Source of the DNA: Lactifluus volemus
Taxonomy: Eukaryota > Basidiomycota > Agaricomycetes > Russulales > Russulaceae
NCBI GenBank assembly: GCA_022376515.1
Contig: WTXI01000310.1
Span: 1-41,818, forward strand
Direction: 5' to 3'
Length of the DNA stretch: 41,818 nucleotides
Part shown: positions 1 to 11,118 of the stretch, piece by piece
Layout: each line of letters begins with the position of its first letter
Position numbering within the stretch: position 1 is the first letter of the stretch
Position numbers and translations under genes: made by a program
Notes under the pieces: generated by a model
Database searches by the model: none
What the model was told of the DNA's origin: nothing
Seen by the model: the letters and a program-made list of their open reading frames with translations, nothing else

Positions 1-3000
1 CGTCGTGAGCCCCATTCGCGTATTGTTCCTGGACGATCTGTCCCCGCGGAGACCCCATGCCGTTCTCCATATTCTGTCCCACTGGCACCAGATTCGCTTT
101 ACTCCCATCGAGATGCCTCCGGTCACACTTATGCTGGTGTAGACAAGATCTCGAGCGGCACGCTCGATCACGAAACCCGGCCCGGGCAGCGAGCGGAGCT
201 CACCGCACGTGATCAACCTGGTGTCCAGTTCCGGAGATGGGTTTGCTATTGCCAACAACGGTTACTCTTCGGAAACTCTTCATTCATCTGCTGCACCCAT
301 TCATACGAGTAGTCACGAGCCCCATAACTACACGCCCACTTCTGAAAGGACCCAGTCTCCCAGTAGCTCGTCTGTGCGTAGTGCCCGATCATCGAGGAGC
401 CGCAATTTGGTTTCTCCGCACCCTCTGCAGGACCCGCATCACATGCTCCAGTGTCCGCAGGACTCTCTACGGAGTCCGGGTCTGCTGTCTCCAGGGTTTC
501 TTCACCCGCTCTATCCGGTCATGGAAATCCCTCACGTTCCTTCCTCTGATATCTATGCCCTGCTCGTAGTGTCGAGCCATTCACATCGACGGCAAGGAAT
601 CGTTTCCATGTCGAATAGTTCACTCGTCTCTTCTCATTCATCACTCGCCTCGGACCCTACGCCCCTTCACGTCGCACTCAGAACGTAGCCGAAGCATCTA
701 TGTCGACGTCGGTGCACCCGACCGTTCGCGTCCCGTTCATGATGTAGACCGATCTCAGGGCCAACCTCTGCTTTTGCCACTGCAAACTCACGCACCCTAT
801 GCCCCGTCTCCATCGTTGCTAGGTACCAACGACCCACTCGGCAGAACTTCAAGCCGTGCACCTATAGTCAGTTTCGGGTTTGGTGGGAAAATGGTGCTTT
901 GTTTCCATGGTTCGAACACATTGAATACGGGATTCGACATCGCTCTTTCTTCGAGGCAGACGACAGGGATCCAAATGCGTCCTTTAAATGAAGTGATTCC
1001 CGAGTCCGCAGTGGACCATATTTCGGCTTCATTCCCCGGCCCTCTATTCTGCGATCCAGGGTCTCCGACGAGTCTCGTGCGTACTGCTGTAGCGACGCAG
1101 TCCAAGAATAACAAGGCAAAAGTTGTGGAGTATCTTGAAGGGCGGGCGGAAGAAATTTCTCGCGGGCTGGGTTACCTCAGTCAAGGAAGTCCCGAACTCA
1201 GGCAGGCAGAGGGGAAACACACCCTCGTAAGGCTGCTGAAGGTTCTTTTGGAGAATGATGGGCATCTGTCCGGAAGGTGAGGAAGTGCTTGAGCCTATCA
1301 CAAAGTAATCGGTAAACCTGAAGTCAACGTTTCCCTAGTCCTCAAGTAGAGGCTGCCGTCCGAGCAGTTCTTGTTCCTAGACTTGGAGATGCTTCCAGTG
1401 TAGAGCAGTCAACGACGTCTCCGAAGACAGGCTTGTATGGACTTGACAGCGCCGCAGCCTCCTCGCTTGCCTTATCGGCTGTCGATCCTCACGACCGTGT
1501 CGTGTCTGCTCAGACAGTCAGGTCCTCGGCCCTTGATAAAATACAGGACTTCTGGCTCGAGGGGATCGCAAGGCCGCCTACCGGTATGCTTCGGACGAAC
1601 GGTTATGGGCTCATGCGATGATTATCGCAAGTAGCATTGACAAGGAAGCTTGGAAGGAGGCTGTCAATGAATTTATCCGCTCGGAATTGACCTCCCAAGT
1701 TCTCGCTAACGGCACAGGACCTGGTCATCGAGATAATTCAGCGTTGACCACAGGCCGAGAACCCTTAAAAGTCGCATATAGTCTGTACTCTGGCCAGGGT
1801 GCTGCATCTAGTACGTGTATCATCTAAGCCTTGCGTACTCACTGCGGATTCCTGATGGCGTCATGGCAACAGTACAAGCGCTCGTCCCGCCCACCTCACT
1901 ACTACCCAAACCTGGTGATGTGCTCCAGATTCCTGCCCCTGCCCTGTTGCATTCCACCCCGATATCTCCAAATTTCCCCTCTCATGGAACTACGACCCCC
2001 GTCCCAGCGGACGTGTTGAGGAAATGGCCCGAAACCGCCGCCATGCTGATTCCAGGCCCTTCCGTCTCTGAGTGTTCCGCAGCTCTCCTAGCTCTCGGTG
2101 ATTGTCTGCTTGCAAATCACTGGGTAGAAGCAGCGCATGCATGGTACGTGTCCCTGAGTAGCTTGCTTGCTATGAACAATTTACCTAAACCTGAACTTTA
2201 GTTACATTCTCGCTCCTCAGAGCACCGTACTTGGAACAATTGGCTCACCTGGTCGAGTTTCGCTCGTCGGTTCACGTGGTCCGACTGCCATCCCAAATTT
2301 CCATGTGAACGACGATGCAATTGTGCTCTCAGAGATTGTCGAGTTCGCGCTTTCATTGGCGCCTCAGTCAAAGGGCCAGGAACCATTCGGCGGGCTTCCC
2401 CATTTGCAAGCGTACAAACTTGTCCGTGCGGCAAACTTAGCGGAGATGGGCCATATGTTGGCCGCGAGCAGGTTGGTGTTGCAACCCTTTTCAAAAAAAA
2501 AAAGGCAAGCTGACTGAGGTGTATTTCAGATACTGCGAGGCCATCACTGCGTGTCTGAATCGAACGCACACAATGCCTCACCCCGAGCTATCCGAACAAT
2601 TGAGGGAATTCACTAACAGATTGGTCGGTGCGCCGCACTTTGACAAGACGGGCTCGTGGATACGTGGCAAAATGACCCGCCCCAGTCTCGATACGTTTGG
2701 GAACTGGCTTGGTGGCCGCCTCACAGAGTTCGTTGCTGGCGCAGACGACTCACACTCCCCCAATGGCGATACAACTCCTCATGAGAATGGGACATTCACT
2801 GGACCATTCTCTCATTATAGCACGATCTCCTCATCTACCCCCTCAAAAGCACCCTCCCTCAACCAACGGTTGTGAATCACAACGTGCTCGTGGACACACA
2901 GAACAAACTTCCACTGAGGACGGGCTCCGCCCAGGCTGTTCGCATGAACTCGCAGATTCAAATTGACCGCTCATCATCAGCAATGGAGTACCGCCCGGCT

Positions 3001-4077
3001 TTTCGGAATTCATCACCAGTCCCTCATATCGTATCTGCCAGTGCCGCTACGGCCCAATTTCCTCGAGCAAGTTCGAATTATAGCGGATATCCTCGACTTA
3101 ACAATAGTACCCATCAACGTACAGAAAATGAATCATCGGATGTTGGCTATCGTGCAGGCCCATGGTGGGATTCTTCGAGCCCAGACGATTCCAGTACAAC
3201 AACGCCGACAGTTTCCATGTTCTCCAACGATGGTTCATCTCCGCCTTCGGGTTTCGTTTCATTAATGGATGCGCCGTCGTCCCGTGCTGCCCCTACCTCC
3301 AATGTGCACACGCGTTCTTCAACCCTCACGACGCACGACGAAGACGAAGACGACGATCTTGGCTTGGGAAATTCCTCAGGGAGGCGCCAAGCGTCATTGA
3401 ACGATCCTGGCACCAGTGACACCCCAACGCCTGACCCGAAGCCAGCAAAAGCAGATACACGACCACAAGGTAACATCGTTCAGTTTTCGTTGATTCGATG
3501 TGCTCACCCTGTTGTCGAAGAGTCAAAACCTAGTCAGCAACCCGCTAGTTGGTTCAGTCGTTGGTGGAATAAAGAGGGATCCAAAGGCCCAGTTAAGGCC
3601 ACGCTTGGAGAGGAAAGCAGCTTTGTATACGACAAGGAACTCAAGCGATGGGTGAATAAAAAGGTGGGCTCCATCGCAGTTTCTGTAATCTTGCTGTCTC
3701 AGTTATATCTACAGGCTGGTGCCGAGGCGGCCCAACCACCGTCTCGAGCCCAAACCGCATCTCCTGGCCGCTCTGTCCCAAAATCATCAAACGGAGCTCT
3801 GCCACCTCCACCCGCACGCGCAGCTTCGGCAATTGATCTCACTGCATCTCCTCCAAAGCGCATGGTCTCCCGTTCCCGATCAAATTTAGTGCCGATAGAA
3901 GGCGAGGGGACCACGAAAGGCCTACTTTCTCCTTCTCTTCGCTCTACGGATTCACCTCCACCGACATCATCTGGTTCACCAACACCTCCACCCAGTCGAC
4001 CACGGTCGCAAGCGACGAAGCGCAACCTCCGTAGCCGCTACGTCGACGTTCTCCAACAACCCACGGTGGAGACTTGA
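1..4077 (+). CDS. SEC16: SEC16, COPII coat assembly scaffold (5' partial, frame-broken)
   Basis: Peripheral ER-exit-site protein that organises COPII vesicle formation. The start lies before the window. The central conserved domain runs from about 780 (LLGTNDPLGRTSSRAPIVSF) through the helical ACE1-like region (DERLWAHAMIIASSIDKEAW at about 1591-1650) to about 2800. The C-terminal conserved block (SWFSRWWNKEG, then SFVYDKELKRWVNKK) is at about 3550-3663, followed by a Pro/Ser-rich tail ending at the TGA at 4075-4077. Introns by consensus: 1277-1338, 1811-1872, 2144-2201, 2472-2529, 3470-3520, 3664-3714. The last two are 51 nt with no in-frame stop, so retention would not break the frame. Oddity: the frame changes without an intron near 1550 (between QDF and LARGDRKAAYR) and near 2870-2900, and more than once within 200-700. 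These probably reflect base-level errors, since SEC16 is normally essential. Family assignment is secure; the region 1-700 is uncertain. Confidence 0.9.
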
Positions 4078-4268
4078 AGTTTTTTGTCTACATCAGTGAT
4101 CCTATCACAGCAGAACAAGTTGCACTGCCACGTTATTCAATTATGTTTTTGTTCTCATGTTTAACGTTATTTCTTCTCAACCCCCCTTGATGAGCCAGCC
4201 ACGTCACCTTTTATTGCAATATCATGCGCACTATAGACTTTTTCTCTTATTAGATACTAAGAAATTAA

Positions 4269-5476
4269 TCATAGGAGAAGTTTGAAAGGGTATCCTAAAC
4301 GTCAGTTAGACAGATGAAAATTTGACAGCGATGAGAGATGGTTCGTACCTCCGTTCTTCAGCCTGAAGAATGACACAAGTACTGAGAAGAGAACGAACAC
4401 TATCCCTGACCACAAATACACTTGCATTCGCTGTCTGGTGGGTGAGGTTTGAATAGGTGCCACGAGCGTGAGCATGAGGAAACAAGCTGATAGCAGGCCG
4501 TCTAGAGTGATGTGATTAACGCCTATGACGCCATGAAAGGAAAAGCTACATACAGAGAGTGGCGACAACCGTTGTTTCTTGGCCGTACTGGGTCTGGAAA
4601 CCAGATGCAACCCACGAGCCGTCCGGGGAAGCGTTGGGCATGCCGCGGATGCGGGTGAACATAAAGCCCGATGTCATAACGAGGATGGTAAGGATCGTGA
4701 TACATGCCCAAACCCAGCGGTTGCGAAGAACGGGAGCTAAGTACCGGAGGGACAAGACTCCAGATAGAGCAAAGAAGACCACGGTCCCCCACATGGCCCA
4801 GTTAATGGGTGCGCGGAATGGAATAGGCACGGGGGTGAAATTTGAAAGTTGCTCTGCAAGGGGGTGGGCATCGAAACCGCTATCAAAAGGAAGGGATCAG
4901 AAACAGGCTCGTCGACCAACGCTTGATATGCATACGATGTGAAATCGAGAGTAGCGGGGGTGTCAGCTTTAGCTGACTTGCGGGGACCTGCCGCCGCAGG
5001 GTAATTGTGCACAACGGGAGCAGAATGAATGCCCAGCTAGTTATTTTGGGTAAGCTGAAAACTTGCATTTGGTGGACAATGAATTACCTTTTGAAAGAGG
5101 GCCTGGGCACTATCGAAGTCCAGAGTAGCGAAGAAGTGCGAGTCGCGGTCGGATGGTGATACCTTGGACCACGCCTTGGCTACGGCTTTCCACGACGGGT
5201 CAAACTCCCTGAACACTAGATGAATTCGAGTCATAAAGAAACATCGAATAGGGCTCACCTGCATGGGCCGCATTTTCGCCTTTTGTCGAGCGCAGTAAAG
5301 TGAACGGAAGTTGACCAGTTACGATTGGGTGAGACGAGAAGGTCAAAAGACTTTGCATCAAGGTTAATGACACCATTGTTCTCAGCCGCTAGTTTGACGA
5401 GCTTTGAATGGGTGCTGTCTTTCGCGGCAAGAAGGATGGCCGGAAGAGTAAGCAGAAAGAATAATGATAACAACAT
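4269..5476 (-). CDS. OST3: Oligosaccharyltransferase subunit Ost3/Ost6 (thioredoxin-like, four TM)
   Basis: Subunit of the ER oligosaccharyltransferase that transfers the N-glycan precursor to Asn residues of nascent proteins. Six exons (complement): 5476-5259, 5208-5088, 5036-4921, 4879-4554, 4501-4349, 4294-4269. They sum to 960 nt, or 319 aa plus stop. The protein begins with a signal peptide (MLLSLFFLLTLPAILLAAK). A lumenal thioredoxin-fold domain follows, with a CxxC redox motif (KCGPC, around residue 70) split by the first intron. Four membrane segments then start near WAMWGTVVFFALSGVL and end at YLWSGIVFVLFSVLVSFF, with the C-terminal end GYPFKLLL. The ATG at 5476 was chosen because it gives the signal peptide directly; an in-frame ATG at 5554 would add a polar leader. 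It faces PIK1 across 86 bp. Ost3 and Ost6 are paralogues in yeast; basidiomycetes usually keep one gene, so the symbol is by family. Confidence 0.93.
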
Positions 5477-5562
5477 GGAGGTCAATGATATAGTGTACGT
5501 GGTCGAGCGAGGGTGAGTGCCGATGCCGAACCCAGTAGTCTGGCTGGTGATCAAAGACCATC
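5477..5562. promoter_or_regulatory. Shared 86-bp gap between the OST3 and PIK1 start codons
   Basis: The two ATGs (5476 on the minus strand, 5563 on the plus strand) are only 86 bp apart. Both 5' UTRs and any core promoter must overlap here or extend into the opposite gene. No TATA box is visible in either orientation. That two conserved genes diverge from this gap is seen directly; promoter function is inferred. Confidence 0.6.
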
Positions 5563-8500
5563 ATGTCCCATGCTCTCCTCCTCCGCTTATTTCTCTCTCC
5601 TTCCTACTTTTCCGTCTACGTCGCCTTGCGATATCTCATGACATATTCCGACAATATAGGCATCACGTACTATCTCACCCGCAGACTGAAGGAATTCACC
5701 ATTGAGGAACTAAGGGACGTTTGGGGTTTCATATGGTGAACACAGATGTTCGTTACAAAACACCCTCGAATTTTAACGCCTCGTCTCAGCTATCTCCTTG
5801 TCTCCAGGCCATCTCGATCCCGCGCACTCGAGTGCTTTGTCATGGACACTTCCCGCAAGTCAACCCACATAGCCATCCTTGTGGGTAGTCCGATCGTTTT
5901 GATTCTTGTACGAGTTTTTTTTCACAAGCACAGACGCTGTGGTTTATGCAAGCATCGCTGAGGGACTTCTCAACTACCAATTATAACCCTGAATCGTTCA
6001 TAATGTGCCAACGAACTCTGCTCGTGTGCCACGAGCTCATATTCGGGGATATTCCTCCACCCATGCCTTCAGCATATCCTGGATATTCTTGGCCTTCCTT
6101 ACCACAGTTTTTTCGGAAGAAGGTAAAGCCGCGTCCTCACCCGACATTAATTGGCATGAGTATGGTGCTTGCCGGTTCACCTGGTCTCCCTGCACTTTCC
6201 AAAGTCATGGGGGAGGTCGCCATAGAACAAGGGCGGATAGATCAGCAAGGTTCGGATGTAAAAAGCTTAGAACGGAATGAAGACGACTTGTATCAGGGGA
6301 AAGCCCTGCCATCATATGAACCGCCCGTCGAAGAGGACGAACCTTTGGAGGATGTGGAAGATGCGCAAGCCCCCGACCACTCGTCCACACCTCTTGAACG
6401 AGCGAAGGTTGAGAGCAGTGTCGCGGGGAGAAGGCATCGTCACGAGAGAATGCGTGCAGTGCGCACTAGCCCCAGCCTCTCCCTTCGAAAGGAGGAACAA
6501 CCACCCCGATTCTCAGATGATCCTCTCGGGCAACTAGATCATGTTACTCCAGCCGTAACCCAGTCTGTCCCATCACTTCACTCTATCGAGCAATCCCATC
6601 AAGGAAATATTTCGACCTTTTCGGATACTCTACTGAACAGGTATGACTTCGGGTTACAGATTCACCTTTTGCGGAGTCACTTTTGTCGGTCTGAGGTCTG
6701 CTTTAACTTTTTTTTTTGGCACCGATGTGAGATTGACTCAAGCTATAGGTCCAATTCATACTGAATCTAGAGAGCATTTCCAACAGACTCATGGTAGTTC
6801 CAAAACCTGCGCGAGTAAGTGCTCTGCGTGCTGAGTTGACAGCCCTGAACCACCGACTACCTGCCGAGGTAGGCTATACAGCATTCAGTCTTGTTCTCTG
6901 CCTCACTGCCCCCAGGTTTGTATGCCAATATGGTGCTCCAGTGCTGATGAAGCCCCAACCCCTCAATCTGTTCCCTCACCTCATCACCGTATTGTTCGAA
7001 TACCACCAGGAGAATGCGTTGTGTTAAACTCGGCAGAACGGGCGCCTTACCTTCTAGTGCTTGAAGTCCTTCATGGAGATTTGGATTTTGACCCAAACAA
7101 CCGACACAATAAGTCAACCCTGCAGAAGATTCTAGCCAAAGAGAGCGAGAAGAAGGGGACGTCAAAGGATCTCATTCCCTTTTCATCTACCTCCTCCGTT
7201 AACCAGGACCAACCCCCTTTTCGAATAAACGTATCTGACGCAGTGCTCGGAAAGGACACTCTTGAAACGCAAAGCGAGTCATTCCCGCCTGTTTCTTCTG
7301 TGATAACCACGGAACCCTCATCTTCGCTGCGGCCGGATCAAGAGGAGGAAGAAATCGACCTCATTGAACAGCTTTACGGAGATCAAGAGTCATTAAGGTC
7401 GAGGCCTCTTGATCTCTCAGACTCGATTGTTCTCCGGCCGGCACCCAAAAATAGGGATCTTGACTTGGCTACCTGGTCTCGCTCATCAACACAACCGACT
7501 ACTCCCTCCCTCGAACAAGATGGTCCTGGGCTAACTATGCTATCGTCCGATGACCAACGCTCCAACTCCCATGGGCATTCGATACCTCAGCCGATTGTGC
7601 AGTCTCGTTCGAACCAAAGCCAAGATCTTACCCTGGAGGACTATTCTGAACGAATGCGCACGGCCGCCGTGATGCTTTCTCAGCTGAACGCCAACCTTGT
7701 ATGGGAGCAAGTCGGCCCTTCCCCAGGCACCCAAGAACGCCCTGCCGCGCCTGCAGGACCGTCGAAATGGCTGTCCGGTTCTTCATGGTTCACTCTCGTA
7801 CCCCCTCAACCCCTTCAATCTCCAACCGCCCGCGAAGACGATTCCTTGAGCTCTTCAGCAGCCGGGTTTTCTCAAGAACAGCCCTCACACTCCCAACGCA
7901 TGAAACTCCAACCATCAGAAGCTGCGGCCATTCGCGAACGCATTATGAACGAGATGTTAGCACTCGAAGAGGAACGTATGCAGCGTATGCGAGAGAATCG
8001 CGACAGTCGTAGCGCATTGAGAGTAGGTGTTGCAATGACGAATACAATGGAGGATGAGGGTATTATACGGCGCGAGCTGAACAAAGCCGACCCTTCAGCG
8101 ATCGTATTCAGTGAGAGCTGGTCGGCGAAGAAAAGCCGAGTGCGGCAGGAATCGCCATATGGTCATCTAGGCATGATTCTTATCAATTTTGCCTCGTTCC
8201 GCCCACTGACTATTCTTGCAAGCCCATTGGGATTGCTTCTCAGTGATCGTAAAGACCGGTGGCGATCTTCGTCAAGAACAACTTGCGGTCCAGCTTATCC
8301 AAGAGTTTAAACGAATATGGAAAGAAGAAAATTCCCAGTGTTGGGCGCGACAGTACGCTATCTCGGCCCCGTCTGCAACTCCGCGGTGGATTTGACTGAC
8401 CGACTGACTTCTTGAGCTTCTGTATCCTCATCACGGGGGGTTCTTCCGGTCTCGTTGAAACCATCACGGATGCCGTATCAATCCACTCAATCAAAAAGGC

Positions 8501-9280
8501 TGAATACGCACGACGATTGGCTGGAGGACGACTAGGGCACGTCTCTCTTATGGACCATTTCAAAAATGTGTGTTGCCGCTCGGTATCCAGGGCTCCACTT
8601 ACACTCTACGTTACCTCAGGCCTATGGAGATCCTTCTTCTGCAAAATTTGCCCGTGCTCAACGAAACTTTGCGAAATCGCTGGCTGGATATTCTGTTATC
8701 ACATATCTCCTCCAGATCAAAGACCGCCATAACGGCAACATCCTATTGGATCGCGACGGCCATTTAATTCATATCGACTTTGGGTTTATGCTCTCAAACT
8801 CGCCTGGGAACATCGGGTTCGAGGCTGCTCCGTTCAAGCTGCCTTCAGAATACGTGGAGGTGTTGGGCGGCGCAGACGGCGAACCTTTGAGAGAATTCCG
8901 AAAATTATTTCACGAGGGATTCGAGGCCGCGCGAAAGCACTGTGATAGGATCGTTACCATGGTGGAACTCATGCAAAAGGGTACGACATGCATCTTCTTG
9001 GGCCTCAGGTAATACGATACTGACTATAGGTGCGATGGAAGACTCGACTCTTCCGTGCTTCGCGGCTTCCGGAGACCAGACCGCTGCGCAGCTACGGGAA
9101 CGCTTCCAGCAAGGGCTTACACACCCACTTGTAGCGGAACACGTTGACAAGCTCATCGACACGTCCCTTGGTTCAACCTGGACGCGGTTGTATGATTCGG
9201 TGAGCTAACACTCACACCCCGTCTCAATTGAAGCTTATCATCTTTTGCAGTATCAGTACTACTCTCAGTCCATCCTATAA
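5563..9280 (+). CDS. PIK1: Phosphatidylinositol 4-kinase, Pik1 type
   Basis: Makes PtdIns4P from PtdIns, chiefly at the Golgi, where it drives secretory traffic. Ten exons: 5563-5735, 5790-5880, 5934-6695, 6749-6868, 6916-8170, 8223-8352, 8417-8567, 8620-8980, 9030-9199, 9251-9280. They sum to 3243 nt, giving 1080 aa, the usual length for Pik1. The N-terminus holds the lipid-kinase-unique helical domain (YSDNIGITYYLTRRL, then SRALECFVMDTSRKSTHIA). A low-complexity middle follows, then the PI3/4-kinase catalytic domain. Visible catalytic motifs are VIVKTGGDLRQEQLAVQLIQ (ATP-binding Lys), DRHNGN (catalytic loop) and HIDFGF (activation-loop start). The C-terminus is DSYQYYSQSIL. The intron 8171-8222 begins GC instead of GT; only this choice keeps the conserved frame. 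All other introns are GT-AG. The gene appears intact. Confidence 0.95.
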
Positions 9281-9439
9281 CTTATCGTCATTTCGCTCGG
9301 TGGCTCATTGATCGCACAAGATTGTCCCTCAGGCCTCAGATATCCGACATGCTATTCATAGAGTACTGCCAAGTAATCGCCTCATGCATCAAACTAATAA
9401 TAAATACGATGCAGCAAGAAGTAGGCTACCCGAAACAAA

Positions 9440-11118
9440 CTATTCAAAGAGACGATCATACATGGGCAGACACGAATACCAGTAATAATCTATCGTGCAA
9501 GAGTCAGCCTGCGGCGCAAATCGAAGAGCGATGTAGCTCACCAAAGTTGTCCTGCTCTTCGTCACACCAACACTTGCCTTGACTGTGCAACTCGCCCGTT
9601 GGACAGTGTCCAAACGGCTCATGACGGTAGCCTATTTCACGGAAAAAGTGTATCTTGTCCTTCGGCGCCAGCAGAGAAACACCTATCGAATGCACTGGTG
9701 CATCTCCCCAGCGTTCATAGTAGAATCCACCAGTACTGTCTAGATACTCGAAGAACTTCATATATGGTTCGCCGCGCCAGAAGTCAAGATCTCCGATCTC
9801 GAAATTGCTCCAGACTGGATACGGTTAGTATGGAGTGTAGAGTAGTAGTTATGAACGTACAATGACATCTGTTATAGGTAAGTCCACCATCGTCGGAGAC
9901 GAACCTCATTGCGTTATCCGGAGAAATGAGCTCGGGATTCTCCTTCGTAAACTCTACAGTAATATAGAGGAGTCAGAAGGCCCACTCTCACATGAGGGGA
10001 GTAATACGCACTTGTTACGGTCTCCCATAGGGTTTCGATTGTCTCGCCGTACTCGGGGAGGGAAATGGTGAAAGCTGTGCGAGCTCAAAATCAGGAGAAA
10101 CGAAAGTAGTTCTTATGCGCACCATAAACTTTTTCATTATCCTGCATGAAGAGGAATGGGTCGAAATCTAGGTCACAAAAGAAGGTGACATCGGGCCTAA
10201 GCAAGACAATCATGAGCATAAACAGGCCCTGTCACAGCTAGGACGTGTGGCTCACTCCACTCGCCAGTAGTACTTGTACTTGGCTAAGAGTTCGTGTCGG
10301 AAAAAGAACTGAAGGCCGGTGGGTCAGATGGTCAAGCGGGTGAAAGAGGATGCTTACGCCGGAGTTGAAACGACACATATTCCGGTACCTTCAACCACGT
10401 CAATACAGACATGACTAGCGGCGTGAATCTATACTTACGGTACACTGCCTGCAAGGAGTAGACAATGTTCCAATCTCCGTACAGAGAAGAGAGAAATACG
10501 TTGGACGTACCTCCATAGATTACATTATTCTTGATCATGTCTTCTCGTGATGCGGTAGCCTTCTCCTCATCTATCCAGTCCGGCTGGTACCAGTGGTCTG
10601 GAGGGATAAGTCCAAACTCGACGGATGCGTCGGTCAATCCGGCTACTCTCCTGTTGATGAGTTGTACTTGTCAGTGATTAGTTGCAAGTTCAAACCGTGT
10701 TTGGGACGTCGCACGTTTTAAATTGATCTGTGAACGGCTCCTCGTTGAGAAAGACATAGGGATAACGGAAGCGTTTGTTGAAGCGGTCCTCCATTTGTTT
10801 CATGCTCTTCAAGACGCCCTGGAGATCGCCATTGCGCGCAAGGATGACGAAACTGGCATTGGCTCGACGACCATTGTCGAAGGTAGTGTTATCTGGGATG
10901 TGGTACTTCTCTGGGACCGCATCATTTGCTGGGGGCTTGTTGCTATGACCGAAGAGGCGAGAGATTGACGTAGCATTGCCATACTCTTCATGGGATACGG
11001 TGAGGATGAAATGAAGTCCCAACTAAAAGGAGGGATGATGAAAGGGGTTATAGTTAGAAAGAATGAGACATACGATGGCCATGAGGACGAGGATCATGTA
11101 CCGCCAGTGGGTGACCAT
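9440..11118 (-). CDS. GT15 alpha-1,2-mannosyltransferase (KRE2/MNT1/KTR family)
   Basis: Golgi type II membrane enzyme that adds alpha-1,2-mannose to N- or O-linked glycans using GDP-mannose. It starts MVTHWRYMILVLMAI (ATG at 11118). A short cytosolic tail and one membrane anchor are followed by a stem and the catalytic domain. Family landmarks in order: ANASFVILARNGDLQGVLKS, PDHWYQPDWIDEEKA, YGG-SVPYRNMCRFNSG, WRVEPDVTFFCDLDFDPFLF (metal/nucleotide site), SNFEIGDLDFWRG (catalytic-site region), GGFYYERWGDAPVHSIGVSL. It ends near YYWYSCLPMYDRLFE; the stop is at 9440-9442. Many short introns interrupt it. One exon is only 10 nt (10439-10448) and is needed to join YGG to YRNMCRFNSG. I cannot tell which yeast KTR paralogue it matches, so no symbol is given. 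Confidence 0.92.
10439..10448 (-). other. 10-nt microexon of the GT15 mannosyltransferase gene
   Basis: On the minus strand the ten bases GCAGTGTACC are preceded by a strong acceptor (CTTGCAG) and followed by a near-perfect donor (GTAAGTAT). Including them joins ...IYGG to SVPYRNMCRFNSG in frame, matching the conserved GT15 block. Skipping them breaks the frame. The downstream acceptor is the AG of TTGAAG just before GTACCGG. Confidence 0.75.
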
